A stretch of DNA of 64,000 bases from Streptomyces rishiriensis (lineage in GTDB: Bacteria > Actinomycetota > Actinomycetes > Streptomycetales > Streptomycetaceae). Position numbers and translations under genes: made by a program. Where the stretch lies: positions 186,001 through 250,000 of the forward strand of contig NZ_BEWA01000004.1 in the NCBI RefSeq assembly GCF_003112535.1, read 5' to 3'. The notes under the pieces were generated by a model, which searched no databases, had not been told where the DNA came from, and worked only from the letters and a program-made list of their open reading frames with translations. Positions 36,273 through 44,960 of this stretch are shown one piece after another; the first letter of the stretch is position 1, and every line of letters starts with the position of its first letter.

Positions 36273-37958
36273 CTACCCGAGCAGGCCGCCCACCAGGCCC
36301 GGCTGGCCCGAGGACGACGAGCCGCCGTCAGAGCCGCTGCCGCCGCCGTGCGTGGAGCCGCCGGAGGAGGCCGAGCCGCCGGAGGAGGGGCCCGAGCCGG
36401 TGGCCGGGGCGTGCTCCTGCGGGGTGGACCGCTCGTGCGGGGCCTCGCCCGCGGTGCCCTGGGTCTGGCTGGGCGCACCCGCGCCGGAGCCGCCGGCGGT
36501 GCCGGAGTCGTGGGTCTTGGAGGGCTCGCTGTCCGTGCCGGCCGTCGGGGACGCCGAGGCGGCTCCGTGGGTGGGCGAGGTGGACGCGGAGGGCTGCTGC
36601 CGGGAGGCCTTGTGCGAACCGGACTGCTCGGGGAGCGGCGAGCCGGGCAGTTCGTTGCGCGGGGGCTCGCCCGGGCCGGGCACGACCACGCGGTCGGCGT
36701 CGCGGACGGCGCCGCCGAGCAGGGAGCCGACGAGCAGGGTGAGGCCGACGGCGATCGCGGTGACGAGGGCGCCGCGGCGCAGCACGTAGCGGCGCAGCTC
36801 CCACAGGTCGGTGCGGGGGCCGAGACGGCGCCAGGCGCCCGCGGCGAGCCGGCCGTCGACGGAGTAGACGGGGGCGCCGGCGATGATCAGCGGCGACCAG
36901 GCGGCGAGGTAGATGATGTCGGGGGTGTCGTAGACCGGGACGGTCTTCCAGCTGACGGTGACGATGAGCGCGGCCGAGAGTCCGGCGCCGAGCACCGCGG
37001 CGACGCGCTGCCAGCAGCCCAGGACCGTGAGGACGCCCACGACGACCTGGAGGAAGGCGATGACGAGGCCGGAGCCGACGGGGTGGTGCAGGGCGAACTG
37101 GCGCATGGGCTCGGCGACTTCCCAGGGGTGCAGGGTGTCGAGCCACTTGACCATGGAACCGCGCTTGCCGCCGTCGAAGTAGACGGGGTCGCACAGCTTG
37201 CCCATGCCGGCGTAGATGGAGATGAAGCCGAGGAAGACGCGCAGCGGGAGGAGGACGACGCCGAGGTTCATCCGGCGGCCGGGGTAGTAGGCGTGCCGGG
37301 CGGGGTCGTCGCTCTGGCGGCGGCTGCGCCGGGTCGGTTCGGCGTCCGGGCCGCGGCCGTGGCCGATCTCGCCGAAGTCCTCGAACTGGGCGTCGTCGTA
37401 GGCGGGTTCGTCGTAGGCGCTGCCTACGGTGCGCATGTTCGGCAGGAGGCGGTGTTCGCCGGCGGCGGGCGTGCGCTGGGCTCCGACGAGCGGGGTCTCC
37501 AGGGTCTGGGCGGCGAGTCGGCCGTCGTAGCCCCGGCCGTCGGCGCCGACGCGGGGGATGACCTGGGTGGCCCCGGCGTCGGCCGTCGGCGGTTCGCCGT
37601 GGCCGACGCTGCCTGCCCGCACGGCCTGCAGCAGTCGGTGGGCGCCGGTGTCGTCCGGGGCGGACTTGCCGCTCCAGACGACGGCCCGCCGGCGGCCTCC
37701 GGCAGCGGCGCCCGCTCTGCCCGCCGCCCCGACGAGGGGCATGCGCGCGGTGTCATCGATGGCGCTCACGTGCCGGGCGATCCGCGGGGATTGGTTACGC
37801 CGCGCCGACGCGCCGAGCTGCACGCGGAAGCTCGCGTGGCTGACGATGATCTGCGCCGGGTCGCTCGGCACCTTCACCATGCTCAGCGCGGGAGCGTCGT
37901 CGAATCCCGACGAGCGGTCCCCCGTGGGTGTGCGGGGTGTTCTGGTGTCCACACTCAT
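36273..37958 (-). CDS. DoxX-family membrane protein with long extensions
   Basis: The 561-residue protein has a long cytoplasmic N-terminus (about 1-225, hydrophilic), a DoxX/quinol-oxidase-subunit-like membrane domain (about 230-400; VVLLPLRVFLGFISIYAGMG, VIAFLQVVVGVLTVLGCWQR) with further helices to about 425, and a low-complexity Ser/Gly/Pro tail of about 130 residues. DoxX proteins are linked to quinone redox and oxidative stress, but the extended actinobacterial form is uncharacterised. The ATG at 37958 is the first good start; no clear ribosome site precedes it. Confidence 0.85.
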   Translation of the reverse strand: MSVDTRTPRTPTGDRSSGFDDAPALSMVKVPSDPAQIIVSHASFRVQLGASARRNQSPRIARHVSAIDDTARMPLVGAAGRAGAAAGGRRRAVVWSGKSAPDDTGAHRLLQAVRAGSVGHGEPPTADAGATQVIPRVGADGRGYDGRLAAQTLETPLVGAQRTPAAGEHRLLPNMRTVGSAYDEPAYDDAQFEDFGEIGHGRGPDAEPTRRSRRQSDDPARHAYYPGRRMNLGVVLLPLRVFLGFISIYAGMGKLCDPVYFDGGKRGSMVKWLDTLHPWEVAEPMRQFALHHPVGSGLVIAFLQVVVGVLTVLGCWQRVAAVLGAGLSAALIVTVSWKTVPVYDTPDIIYLAAWSPLIIAGAPVYSVDGRLAAGAWRRLGPRTDLWELRRYVLRRGALVTAIAVGLTLLVGSLLGGAVRDADRVVVPGPGEPPRNELPGSPLPEQSGSHKASRQQPSASTSPTHGAASASPTAGTDSEPSKTHDSGTAGGSGAGAPSQTQGTAGEAPHERSTPQEHAPATGSGPSSGGSASSGGSTHGGGSGSDGGSSSSGQPGLVGGLLG

Positions 37959-38082
37959 CTAACCGAGTGACGTGTGGTTAGGACACTGCTTTGACTCGGC
38001 GGATCTGTCCGGACTCCGTCAAGGTTGTACTACGCGCCGGGGTTGACCCGTTCGGGTGAGCTTGCGGACATCCGTGCGCCCC

Positions 38083-38157
38083 GGTCCGCAAGCCCACCCG
38101 GTCCGCAAGCCCACCCGGTCCGCAAGCCCACCCGGACCGCAAGCTCCCCCGGACCGC
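38083..38157. repeat. 17-bp tandem repeat, four copies plus partial
   Basis: The unit GGTCCGCAAGCCCACCC repeats at 38083, 38100 and 38117; a diverged copy (38134) and a partial one follow. The array fills the spacer just downstream of rlmB (minus strand) and upstream of the DoxX gene. Confidence 0.9.
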
Positions 38158-38159
38158 GG

Positions 38160-39101
38160 TCAGCTCCTGCGCCGGGCCGCCTCGTAGAGCACGATGCCCG
38201 CCGCCACACCCGCGTTGAGGGATTCGGCGCCGCCCGGCATGGGGATCCGCACCCGGAAGTCGCAGGTCTCGCCGACGAGCCGGGAGAGCCCCTTGCCCTC
38301 GCTGCCGACGACGATGACGACCGGACCGTCGAGGGCCGGCAGCTCGCCGACCTCGTGCTCCCCGTCGGCGGCCAGGCCGACGATCGCGATGCCGGCCTTC
38401 TTGTAGGCCTCCAGGGCGCGGGTGAGGTTGGTGGCGCGGGCGACCGGGGTGCGGGCGGCGGCGCCGGCGGACGTCTTCCAGGCGCCGGCGGTCATCCCGG
38501 CCGCGCGGCGCTCGGGGACGACGACGCCGTGGCCGCCGAAGGCGGAGACGGAGCGGACGACGGCGCCGAGGTTGCGCGGGTCGGTGACGCCGTCGAGGGC
38601 GACGATCAGCGGGTCCTCGCCGCCGTCGTAGGCCGCGGCGGCCAGGTCCTCGGGGTGGGCGTACTCGTACGGCGGGACCTGCAGGACCAGGCCCTGGTGG
38701 TTGAGGCCGTTGGTCATGCGGTCCAGTTCGGGGCGGGGGGCCTCCATCAGGTGGATGCCGCCGCGCTCGCCGACGAGCTGGAGCGCCTCGCGCACCCGCT
38801 CGTCGTTGTCGATGAACTGCTGGACGTACAGCGTCGTCGCCGGGACGCCCTCGCGCAGCGCCTCGACGACGGGGTTACGGCCGACGACCATCTCGGACGT
38901 GCCCTTGCCGCCGCGGCCGCGCGGCGCGGGCCGGCGTGCGGCCTGCTTCGCCTTGGCGTTCGCGATGCGGTTCGCCTTGTGCTTCTTGCGCATCTCGGCG
39001 GGCGGGGTCGGACCCCTGCCCTCCAGGCCCTTGCGTCGCTGGCCGCCACTGCCGACCTGCGCGCCCTTCTTGCCGGACATGCGGCGGTTGTTGGCTGCCA
39101 T
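38160..39101 (-). CDS. rlmB: 23S rRNA 2'-O-methyltransferase, TrmH/RlmB family
   Basis: The 313-residue SPOUT methyltransferase methylates a ribose in 23S rRNA (G2251 in E. coli RlmB). A basic low-complexity N-terminus (1-65), a substrate-binding domain (about 68-145) and the knotted catalytic domain follow, with [32 protein letters not shown] and [20 protein letters not shown]. It is the last gene of the cysS-rlmB block (99 bp gap). Confidence 0.93.
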   Translation of the reverse strand: MAANNRRMSGKKGAQVGSGGQRRKGLEGRGPTPPAEMRKKHKANRIANAKAKQAARRPAPRGRGGKGTSEMVVGRNPVVEALREGVPATTLYVQQFIDNDERVREALQLVGERGGIHLMEAPRPELDRMTNGLNHQGLVLQVPPYEYAHPEDLAAAAYDGGEDPLIVALDGVTDPRNLGAVVRSVSAFGGHGVVVPERRAAGMTAGAWKTSAGAAARTPVARATNLTRALEAYKKAGIAIVGLAADGEHEVGELPALDGPVVIVVGSEGKGLSRLVGETCDFRVRIPMPGGAESLNAGVAAGIVLYEAARRRS

Positions 39102-39200
39102 GAGTCACTCGTCTCCGTGAGCTTCGTACAAACGTCTTATGCAGTGTGCCGCCCGGGGGGCCGGGCGGCACAGTCGATCAAGGACGGGCCCGTGGCCGTC

Positions 39201-40601
39201 CTAGCGCGGACCCAGGGTCCAGCGCGGGCCCTGCGGGCCGTCCTCGATGGTCAGGCCGGACTGGGTGAGCTGGTCGCGGATGGCGTCCGCGGTCGCCCAG
39301 TCCTTGCGCGCGCGGGCCGACTGGCGCTGGTCCAGAACGAGGCGTACGAGGCTGTCGACCACGCCGTGCAGGTCCTCGCCCCGGCTCTCCTCGCCGGCCC
39401 AGTGGGCGTCGAGCGGGTCCAGACCGAGGACGCCGAGCATGGCGCGCACCTCGGCGAGGCGGGCCACGGCGGCTTCCTTGTCGTCGGCGGCGAGGGCCGA
39501 GTTCCCCTGCCGGACCGTCGTGTGCACGATGGCCAGGGCCTGGGGAACGCCCAGGTCGTCGTCCATCGCCTCGGCGAACGCGGGGGGCACCTCGGCCGCG
39601 GGCTCGACGACTCCGCCGCTCTTCTCGATGACGCGCTGCACGAAGCCCTCGATCCGCGCGAACGCCGACTCGGCCTCGCGCAGGGACTCCTCGCTGTACT
39701 CGATCATCGAGCGGTAGTGCGGGGTGCCGAGGTAGTAGCGCAGCACGATCGGGCGCCACTGCTTGACCATCTCGGAGACGAGGACGCTGTTGCCCAGCGA
39801 CTTCGACATCTTCTCGCCGCTCATGGTGACCCAGGCGTTGTGCACCCAGTACCGGGCGAACTCGTCGCCGTAGGCCTTGGCCTGGGCGATCTCGTTCTCG
39901 TGATGCGGGAAGATCAGGTCGAGGCCGCCGCCGTGGATGTCGAAGGCGGAGCCCAGGTACTTGTGCGCCATGGCCGAGCACTCCAGGTGCCAGCCGGGGC
40001 GGCCGCGGCCCCAGGGGGTCTCCCAGTCGGGCTCGCCCGGCTTGCTCGCCTTCCACATCGCGAAGTCGCGCGGGTCGCGCTTGCCGGTGATGCCTTCCTC
40101 GGCGGGCTGGCGCAGGTCGTCGAGGTCCTGGTTGGACAGCTCCAGGTACCCGGGGAAGGAGCGCACGTCGAAGTAGACGCTGCCGTCGGCCGCGTAGGCG
40201 TGGCCGCGCTCGATGAGGCCGCGCATCATCTCGATCATCTCGGGGACGTGCCCGGTGGCGCGCGGTTCATAGGTCGGCGGGAGGCAGCCGAGGGCGTCGT
40301 AGCCGTCGTTGAAGGCCCGCTCGTTCTCGTACCCGATGGACCACCAGGGGCGGCCCTGGTCGTGCGACTTCGCGATGATCTTGTCGTCGATGTCGGTGAC
40401 GTTGCGGATGAACGTGACGTCGTAGCCGCGGTGGATGAGCCAGCGGCGCATGATGTCGAAGTTCAGGTAGGAGCGGACGTGCCCGATGTGCGGGGCGGCC
40501 TGCACGGTGGCGCCACAGAGGTAGATCGAGACGCAACCCGGCGTGAGCGGGATGAAGTCACGGATCTGCCGGGCGCTGGTGTCGTACAGGCGAATGGTCA
40601 C
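39201..40601 (-). CDS. cysS: Cysteinyl-tRNA synthetase
   Basis: The 466-residue class I synthetase charges tRNA-Cys. It has the zinc Cys and HIGH motif in [18 protein letters not shown], zinc ligands in WHLECSAM and [10 protein letters not shown], and KMSKS in [17 protein letters not shown] 40601 begins at the normal TIRLYDTSA start; TACCCT lies just upstream and GGTGGG directly abuts, so it may be leaderless or use a weak ribosome site. It stands in the order ispD-ispF-cysS-rlmB conserved in actinomycetes. It is a true CysS, not the related mycothiol ligase MshC, judging by the full C-terminal anticodon-binding region. Confidence 0.93.
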   Translation of the reverse strand: MTIRLYDTSARQIRDFIPLTPGCVSIYLCGATVQAAPHIGHVRSYLNFDIMRRWLIHRGYDVTFIRNVTDIDDKIIAKSHDQGRPWWSIGYENERAFNDGYDALGCLPPTYEPRATGHVPEMIEMMRGLIERGHAYAADGSVYFDVRSFPGYLELSNQDLDDLRQPAEEGITGKRDPRDFAMWKASKPGEPDWETPWGRGRPGWHLECSAMAHKYLGSAFDIHGGGLDLIFPHHENEIAQAKAYGDEFARYWVHNAWVTMSGEKMSKSLGNSVLVSEMVKQWRPIVLRYYLGTPHYRSMIEYSEESLREAESAFARIEGFVQRVIEKSGGVVEPAAEVPPAFAEAMDDDLGVPQALAIVHTTVRQGNSALAADDKEAAVARLAEVRAMLGVLGLDPLDAHWAGEESRGEDLHGVVDSLVRLVLDQRQSARARKDWATADAIRDQLTQSGLTIEDGPQGPRWTLGPR

Positions 40602-40709
40602 CCCACCAGGGTAGTGGGCGCGGGGCAGTGCCCCGGGCCCCTTCCGCCCAAGGGCCACATATTCGTGACATGCCGGGGCACGGGCCGGGGCGTGCGCCGC
40701 GGCGGGGGT

Positions 40710-41216
40710 TCAGCCGGTGCGCGCGACCAGCGCCGTGGCGATCGCCATCAGGCCTTCGTCCCGCCCGGGGAAGCCCAGTCCGTCCGTGGTCGCGCCGGAC
40801 ACCGACACCGGGGCTCCCGCCGCCTCCGAGAGGATCTTCTGGGCCTCGTCGCGCCGCTTGCCGATCTTGGGCCGGGGGCCGACGACCTGGACGGCGACGT
40901 TGCCGATGACGAAGCCGGCCGCGCGCACGATCCGGGCCGCCTCGGTGAGCAGGGTGACGCCCGCGGCGCCGGACCACTCGGGGCGGCCGGTGCCGAAGTG
41001 CTGTCCGAGGTCGCCGAGGCCCGCGGCGGAGAAGAGCGCGTTGCAGGCGGCGTGCGCGACGACGTCCGCGTCGGAGTGCCCGGCCAGTCCGGGGCCCTCC
41101 CCTTCCCACTTCAGGCCCGCGCACCACAGCTCGCGGCCCTCCTCGAAGGCGTGGATGTCGGTGCCGATGCCGACCTGGGGCAGCGGGGTCCCGGCGAACG
41201 GCGTCTCAGAAGCCAT
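40710..41216 (-). CDS. ispF: 2-C-methyl-D-erythritol 2,4-cyclodiphosphate synthase
   Basis: The 168-residue trimeric zinc enzyme makes the cyclodiphosphate in the MEP isoprenoid pathway. Signatures are [15 protein letters not shown] and the zinc-binding [20 protein letters not shown], and the C-terminal [15 protein letters not shown]. Its start overlaps the end of ispD by 11 bp, so the two are coupled. Confidence 0.96.
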   Translation of the reverse strand: MASETPFAGTPLPQVGIGTDIHAFEEGRELWCAGLKWEGEGPGLAGHSDADVVAHAACNALFSAAGLGDLGQHFGTGRPEWSGAAGVTLLTEAARIVRAAGFVIGNVAVQVVGPRPKIGKRRDEAQKILSEAAGAPVSVSGATTDGLGFPGRDEGLMAIATALVARTG

Positions 41217-41958
41217 CGTTGAGCCTCCTGCGGGCCAGGACCGCCTCCGCGAGGACCAGGTCCAGGGGGCGGGTGACCTTGAAGGCCTCCTCGTGGCCGG
41301 GGACGACCACGACCGTCAGGCCGAGCTGCTCGACCATGCCGGCGTCGTCGGTGACGTCCTTCTCGACCGTCTCGTGGGCGCGGACCAGGGTGGCGCGGTC
41401 GAAGCCCTGCGGGGTCTGCACGGCGCGCAGGCGGGCTCGCTCGGGGGTGGCGACGACCGGCTCGGCGTCGCCGGGGGCTGCGGCCGGCTCGACCTCCTTC
41501 ACGGTGTCCGCGAGCGGCAGCGCGGGCACGACGGCCGGGGCGCCCTCGCGGACGGCCTCGATGACGGCGTCCACCGTGTCGACGGGGACGAGAGGCCGGG
41601 CGGCGTCGTGGACCAGCACGATCTCGTACTCGGGCGGCAGGGCGTCCAGGCCCAGCTTCACCGATTCCTGGCGGGTGTCGCCGCCGGGGACGACCAGGAA
41701 GTCGGTGCGGTCGGGCAGCGCGTGCGCGTCGAGCAGCGACTTGACCCCGGCGGCGCCGTCGGGCGGGGCCACGACGACCACCAGGGAGACGGCGCGGGAG
41801 GCGGCCAGGGCGCGTACCGCGTGGATCAGCATGGGCGTGCCGCTCAGCGCGCGCAGTGCCTTGGGTGCGCCCGGACCGAGGCGGACGCCCCGGCCGGCGG
41901 CCGGAATCACCGCGGCCGTGCGGGCGGGCGCGGGGGAGGGACGCGAATCGTCAGACAT
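41206..41958 (-). CDS. ispD: 2-C-methyl-D-erythritol 4-phosphate cytidylyltransferase
   Basis: The 250-residue enzyme attaches CMP to methylerythritol phosphate. It has the CTP-binding loop [31 protein letters not shown] and the C-terminal [12 protein letters not shown] and [11 protein letters not shown]. It lies 308 bp downstream of carD on the same strand and overlaps ispF. Confidence 0.96.
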   Translation of the reverse strand: MSDDSRPSPAPARTAAVIPAAGRGVRLGPGAPKALRALSGTPMLIHAVRALAASRAVSLVVVVAPPDGAAGVKSLLDAHALPDRTDFLVVPGGDTRQESVKLGLDALPPEYEIVLVHDAARPLVPVDTVDAVIEAVREGAPAVVPALPLADTVKEVEPAAAPGDAEPVVATPERARLRAVQTPQGFDRATLVRAHETVEKDVTDDAGMVEQLGLTVVVVPGHEEAFKVTRPLDLVLAEAVLARRRLNDGF

Positions 41959-42266
41959 CGGTTCCTGTCAGGTTTGTGTGCTGGCCTGCCGTGGGTATGG
42001 CCTGGGAAGTGCCGGGCGCGACGCCTTGACCGACCCTTCCGTGACGCACCGGTCGAGGCAGCAGCCCGGGCCCGGCACACCAAAGTATCGGGGGGTCACC
42101 CCCGTGAGGGCGGGGCATGGGGCAGGCGGTCGGAGCGGGGCGGTCCGGCGATGTCCGAACGTGAACATGCCGCAGCGCCCGGCGACGGGAGATACGTCAT
42201 CGGGCACCGCGGCAGTTCAGTGTTCTTCAGTGTTCTTCGGTGTGCCGAGGCCGGTGAGAGCCGGCG
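41959..42266. other. Spacer between carD and ispD
   Basis: No gene is seen. A GATACT hexamer near 42085 on the minus strand could be the -10 of an ispDF promoter. A short repeat (CAGTGTTCTT twice, about 42219-42238) lies near the carD end. Confidence 0.4.
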
Positions 42267-42749
42267 TCAGGACGCGAGAACCTCGTCGAGCAGGGCTTCG
42301 GCCTTGTCCTCGTTGGTGTTCTCCGCGAGAGCGAGCTCGCTCACCAGGATCTGGCGGGCCTTGGCGAGCATGCGCTTCTCACCGGCGGAGAGTCCGCGCT
42401 CGCGCTCACGACGCCACAGGTCACGCACGACTTCCGCGACCTTGATGACATCGCCGGAGGCGAGCTTCTCCAGATTTGCCTTGTAACGACGCGACCAGTT
42501 CGTGGGCTCCTCGGCGTACGGCGCGCGCAGCACCTCGAAGACCCGGTCCAGCCCGTCCTGACCGACCACATCACGCACGCCGACGAACTCCGCATTGTCC
42601 GCTGGCACACGTACCGTCAGGTCGCCCTGGGCGACCTTCAGCACCAAGTAGGTCTTGTCCACGCCTTTGATCTGGCGAGTTTCGATAGCCTCGATCAGCG
42701 CGGCCCCGTGATGGGGATAGACCACGGTGTCGCCAACCTTGAACGTCAT
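42267..42749 (-). CDS. carD: CarD-family RNA polymerase-binding regulator
   Basis: The 160-residue protein binds the RNA polymerase beta subunit and stabilises open promoter complexes, as CarD does in mycobacteria. The N-terminal polymerase-interaction domain starts [20 protein letters not shown], and the C-terminal helical domain contains the DNA-contacting Trp in [20 protein letters not shown]. The ATG at 42749 has GGGGTACC upstream. It heads the ispD-ispF-cysS-rlmB block, probably with its own transcript too. Confidence 0.95.
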   Translation of the reverse strand: MTFKVGDTVVYPHHGAALIEAIETRQIKGVDKTYLVLKVAQGDLTVRVPADNAEFVGVRDVVGQDGLDRVFEVLRAPYAEEPTNWSRRYKANLEKLASGDVIKVAEVVRDLWRRERERGLSAGEKRMLAKARQILVSELALAENTNEDKAEALLDEVLAS

Positions 42750-43047
42750 GTGACAGGTACCCCTTCCGTGGCTATCCAGGGTAACACGGAAACTCCGGGT
42801 TCTGAATGGCGTTTTCGCAGGTCAGGGCATATCTCGGGGCTTGACAACACCAACACGGACGTGCTGCGGAGGGCCTGCGGGGGCAGGTATCCGCAGGTCG
42901 GAGCCGCTCTCCGAGGGGGGAGAAACGCGTACGCTACACGCACCCGAAGTCCCGCCCGAACGGCCGAACGTCCACATATGTCCGCTTCCGCATGTGCGAC
43001 TTCCGTTACTCCGTTCGGTGCGCCCGGCCGGTTACGAGCCGTTTCTT

Positions 43048-43088
43048 GAATTGATCATCAGCCGTTCGGCCGGGGGCGTGATCAATTC
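43048..43088. promoter_or_regulatory. AT-rich inverted repeat with 21-base spacer
   Basis: GAATTGATCA and TGATCAATTC form a perfect 10-bp inverted repeat around 21 GC-rich bases. Such AT-rich arms stand out in this genome and suggest a protein-binding site. Confidence 0.45.
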
Positions 43089-43212
43089 CGGAACGGGCGC
43101 GCATTCCTTCACGGAAAATCCGCGGCCGGACGTGGACCGCGCTTATGGGAATGACGCGCGAGCAGGTGGACCACGGATGAAGCCAATGTGACTCACGGGT
43201 CGCGAGCGACCG

Positions 43213-43254
43213 TCGGGACGGGTGTGTCGGGACGGGTGTGTCAGGACGGGTGTG
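43213..43254. repeat. 14-bp tandem repeat, three copies
   Basis: TCGGGACGGGTGTG occurs twice and a third copy differs by one base (TCAGGACGGGTGTG). Confidence 0.85.
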
Positions 43255-43308
43255 ACGGGGGGCGCCGGCCATCAGCCGCGAGACGGCGGGGAGTGCGGCC
43301 TGAGGCGC

Positions 43309-43390
43309 GGCCGGAAGTGCGACCGGGAGAGTGGCCGGAAGTGCGACCGGGAGAGTGGCCGGACGTGCGGCCGGGAGAGTGGCCGGGAGG
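43309..43390. repeat. 24-bp tandem repeat, three copies plus partial
   Basis: A 24-bp unit starting GGCCGGAAGTGCGACCGGGA recurs at 43309, 43333 and 43357 with few differences, followed by a partial copy. It is non-coding as far as can be seen. Confidence 0.9.
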
Positions 43391-43534
43391 TCCGTCGGGC
43401 CCGAGATCACTCCAGAGGCGGGTCGGGTGCGGCGGCGTGGGAAGGGCTCGGTAACCTGAGGCTGCTGACAGACCCTTAGGACGGCTTTGTTCAAAGGAAA
43501 GCCGCCCGCGCGTACAAAAGGAGTTGCCGCCGCC

Positions 43535-44188
43535 GTGAGCAGCAGCCTTCGACGCGGCGCCCTCGCCGCCTCCGCCATCGCGTTCTCGATCGCCTCGCTC
43601 GCCGCCTGCGGCGCCGGCAACGACTCCCAGACCCTGGAGATCAAGCCGGACAACGCCGCCGCCCACGTCGGCCAGATCAAGCTGCAGAACGTCCTCGTCA
43701 TCACCCAGCCCGACCTGCAGTCGACCGGTCCCGCGGTGATCTCGGCGACGGTCTTCAACGGCAGCGACAACCCCCAGACCCTGGAGTCCGTCGCCCTCGA
43801 CGGCACGGGCAAGTCCGCCGAGCTCAAGCCCGCCAAGGGCCACGGCAAGATCACCGTCCCGGCCCACGGCTCGGTCGTCATCGGCGGAGCGAACAACGCC
43901 TCCGCCGTCCTGCCGAGCAGCCGTGAGGCCGTTCAGGACGGCAACGCGCAGAAGGTGACCTTCACCTTCAGCGAGACCGGCGCGGTCAGCCTGCGCGCCT
44001 TCGTCGTCCCCGCCGAGGGCTACTTCTCCTCCTGGGGCCCCAGCTCCGTCCCCAGCGCCTCGGCCAAGCCCTCGCCGTCGCCGTCCGGCAACGCGTCGCC
44101 CTCCGGCAGCGCGTCGCCCTCCGGGAACGCCTCGCCGTCCGGCGCGGCGTCCGGATCGCCGTCCGGCTCGGCCTCCCCGAACGCGTAG
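43535..44188 (+). CDS. Lipoprotein, DUF461-like, with Ser/Pro repeat tail
   Basis: The 217-residue protein has a lipoprotein signal ending in the lipobox LAAC (SIASLAACGAG), a beta-sandwich-like domain (about 30-165; LQNVLVITQPDLQSTGPAVI, VTFTFSETGAVSLRAFVVPA) resembling copper-chaperone-like PCuAC/DUF461 lipoproteins, and a tail of Pro-Ser-Gly-(Asn/Ser)-Ala repeats. The HxxM copper motif is not evident. GTG 43535 is chosen for AAGGAG upstream and proper signal peptide length. It converges on phoP; its function is unknown. Confidence 0.82.
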   Translation: MSSSLRRGALAASAIAFSIASLAACGAGNDSQTLEIKPDNAAAHVGQIKLQNVLVITQPDLQSTGPAVISATVFNGSDNPQTLESVALDGTGKSAELKPAKGHGKITVPAHGSVVIGGANNASAVLPSSREAVQDGNAQKVTFTFSETGAVSLRAFVVPAEGYFSSWGPSSVPSASAKPSPSPSGNASPSGSASPSGNASPSGAASGSPSGSASPNA

Positions 44189-44279
44189 GCCGCAGCCGGC
44201 CACTGAGCCCGCGGGCCCAGGACATGGCTGAAGGGCGGCGCCCCGCGTGGGGCGCCGCCCTTCAGCCATGTGCGCCGGC

Positions 44280-44960
44280 CTACGGCTCGAACTTGTAGCC
44301 CAGGCCGCGGACCGTCACCAGGTAGCGCGGAGCGCCCGGGTCCGGCTCGATCTTGGCGCGCAGGCGCTTGACGTGGACGTCGAGGGTCTTGGTGTCGCCG
44401 ACGTAGTCGGCGCCCCACACCCGGTCGATGAGCTGCATGCGGGTCAGGACGCGGCCGGCGTTGCGCAGCAGCATCTCCAGCAGGTCGAACTCCTTCAGGG
44501 GGAGGTCGACCTTGGAGCCGGAGACCGTCACCACGTGGCGGTCGACGTCCATGCGGACCGGGCCCGCCTCCAGGGCCGCCGGCGTCACCTCCTCCGGCTC
44601 GCCGCGGCGACGCAGCACGGCCCGGATGCGGGCGACCAGCTCGCGCGAGGAGAAGGGCTTGGTGACGTAGTCGTCGGCCCCTATCTCCAGGCCGACGACC
44701 TTGTCGATCTCGCTGTCCTTGGCGGTCACCATGATCACGGGGACGTTGGAGCGGCCGCGCAGCTGGCGGCACACCTCCGTGCCGGGCAGGCCCGGCAGCA
44801 TCAGGTCGAGGAGCACGAGGTCGGCGCCGTTGCGCTCGAACTCGTCGAGTCCGTCGGGGCCCGTGGTCGCGACCGCGACCTCGAAGCCCTCCTTGCGGAG
44901 CATGTACGACAGGGCGTCGGAGAAGGACTCCTCGTCCTCGACGACGAGCACTCGGGTCAC
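44280..44960 (-). CDS. phoP: Response regulator PhoP
   Basis: The 226-residue OmpR-type regulator has a receiver domain (phospho-Asp in LVLLDLMLPG near residue 51, Lys in YVTKPFSSREL) and a winged-helix domain (LPLKEFDLLEMLLRNAGRVL and KTLDVHVKRLRAKIE). In Streptomyces PhoP controls phosphate scavenging and antibiotic genes by binding PHO boxes. GTG 44960 overlaps the phoR stop by 4 bp (GTGA). PHO-box-like repeats lie upstream of the divergent phoU. Confidence 0.95.
   Translation of the reverse strand: MTRVLVVEDEESFSDALSYMLRKEGFEVAVATTGPDGLDEFERNGADLVLLDLMLPGLPGTEVCRQLRGRSNVPVIMVTAKDSEIDKVVGLEIGADDYVTKPFSSRELVARIRAVLRRRGEPEEVTPAALEAGPVRMDVDRHVVTVSGSKVDLPLKEFDLLEMLLRNAGRVLTRMQLIDRVWGADYVGDTKTLDVHVKRLRAKIEPDPGAPRYLVTVRGLGYKFEP

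Larger units (their letters stand above)
42750..43534. other. Large regulatory and repeat-rich spacer
   Basis: No gene is supported in these 785 bp. It holds the carD promoter region, a TTGACA-containing stretch on the plus strand at 42841-42846, an AT-rich inverted repeat (43048-43088) and two tandem-repeat arrays (43213-43254 and 43309-43390). Confidence 0.6.

Noticed and set aside
36096..37970. Long plus-strand frame opposite the DoxX gene
   Set aside because: A shadow of a minus-strand gene with Gly/Ala/Val-rich translation and no ribosome site.
38025..41222. Open frame of over 1000 codons across rlmB, cysS and ispF
   Set aside because: It is the reverse complement shadow of three certain genes and its translation is low-complexity Val/Leu/Gly/Asp.
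43213..43390. Repeat arrays as possible CRISPR
   Set aside because: Units are contiguous with no unique spacers, and no cas genes are present.
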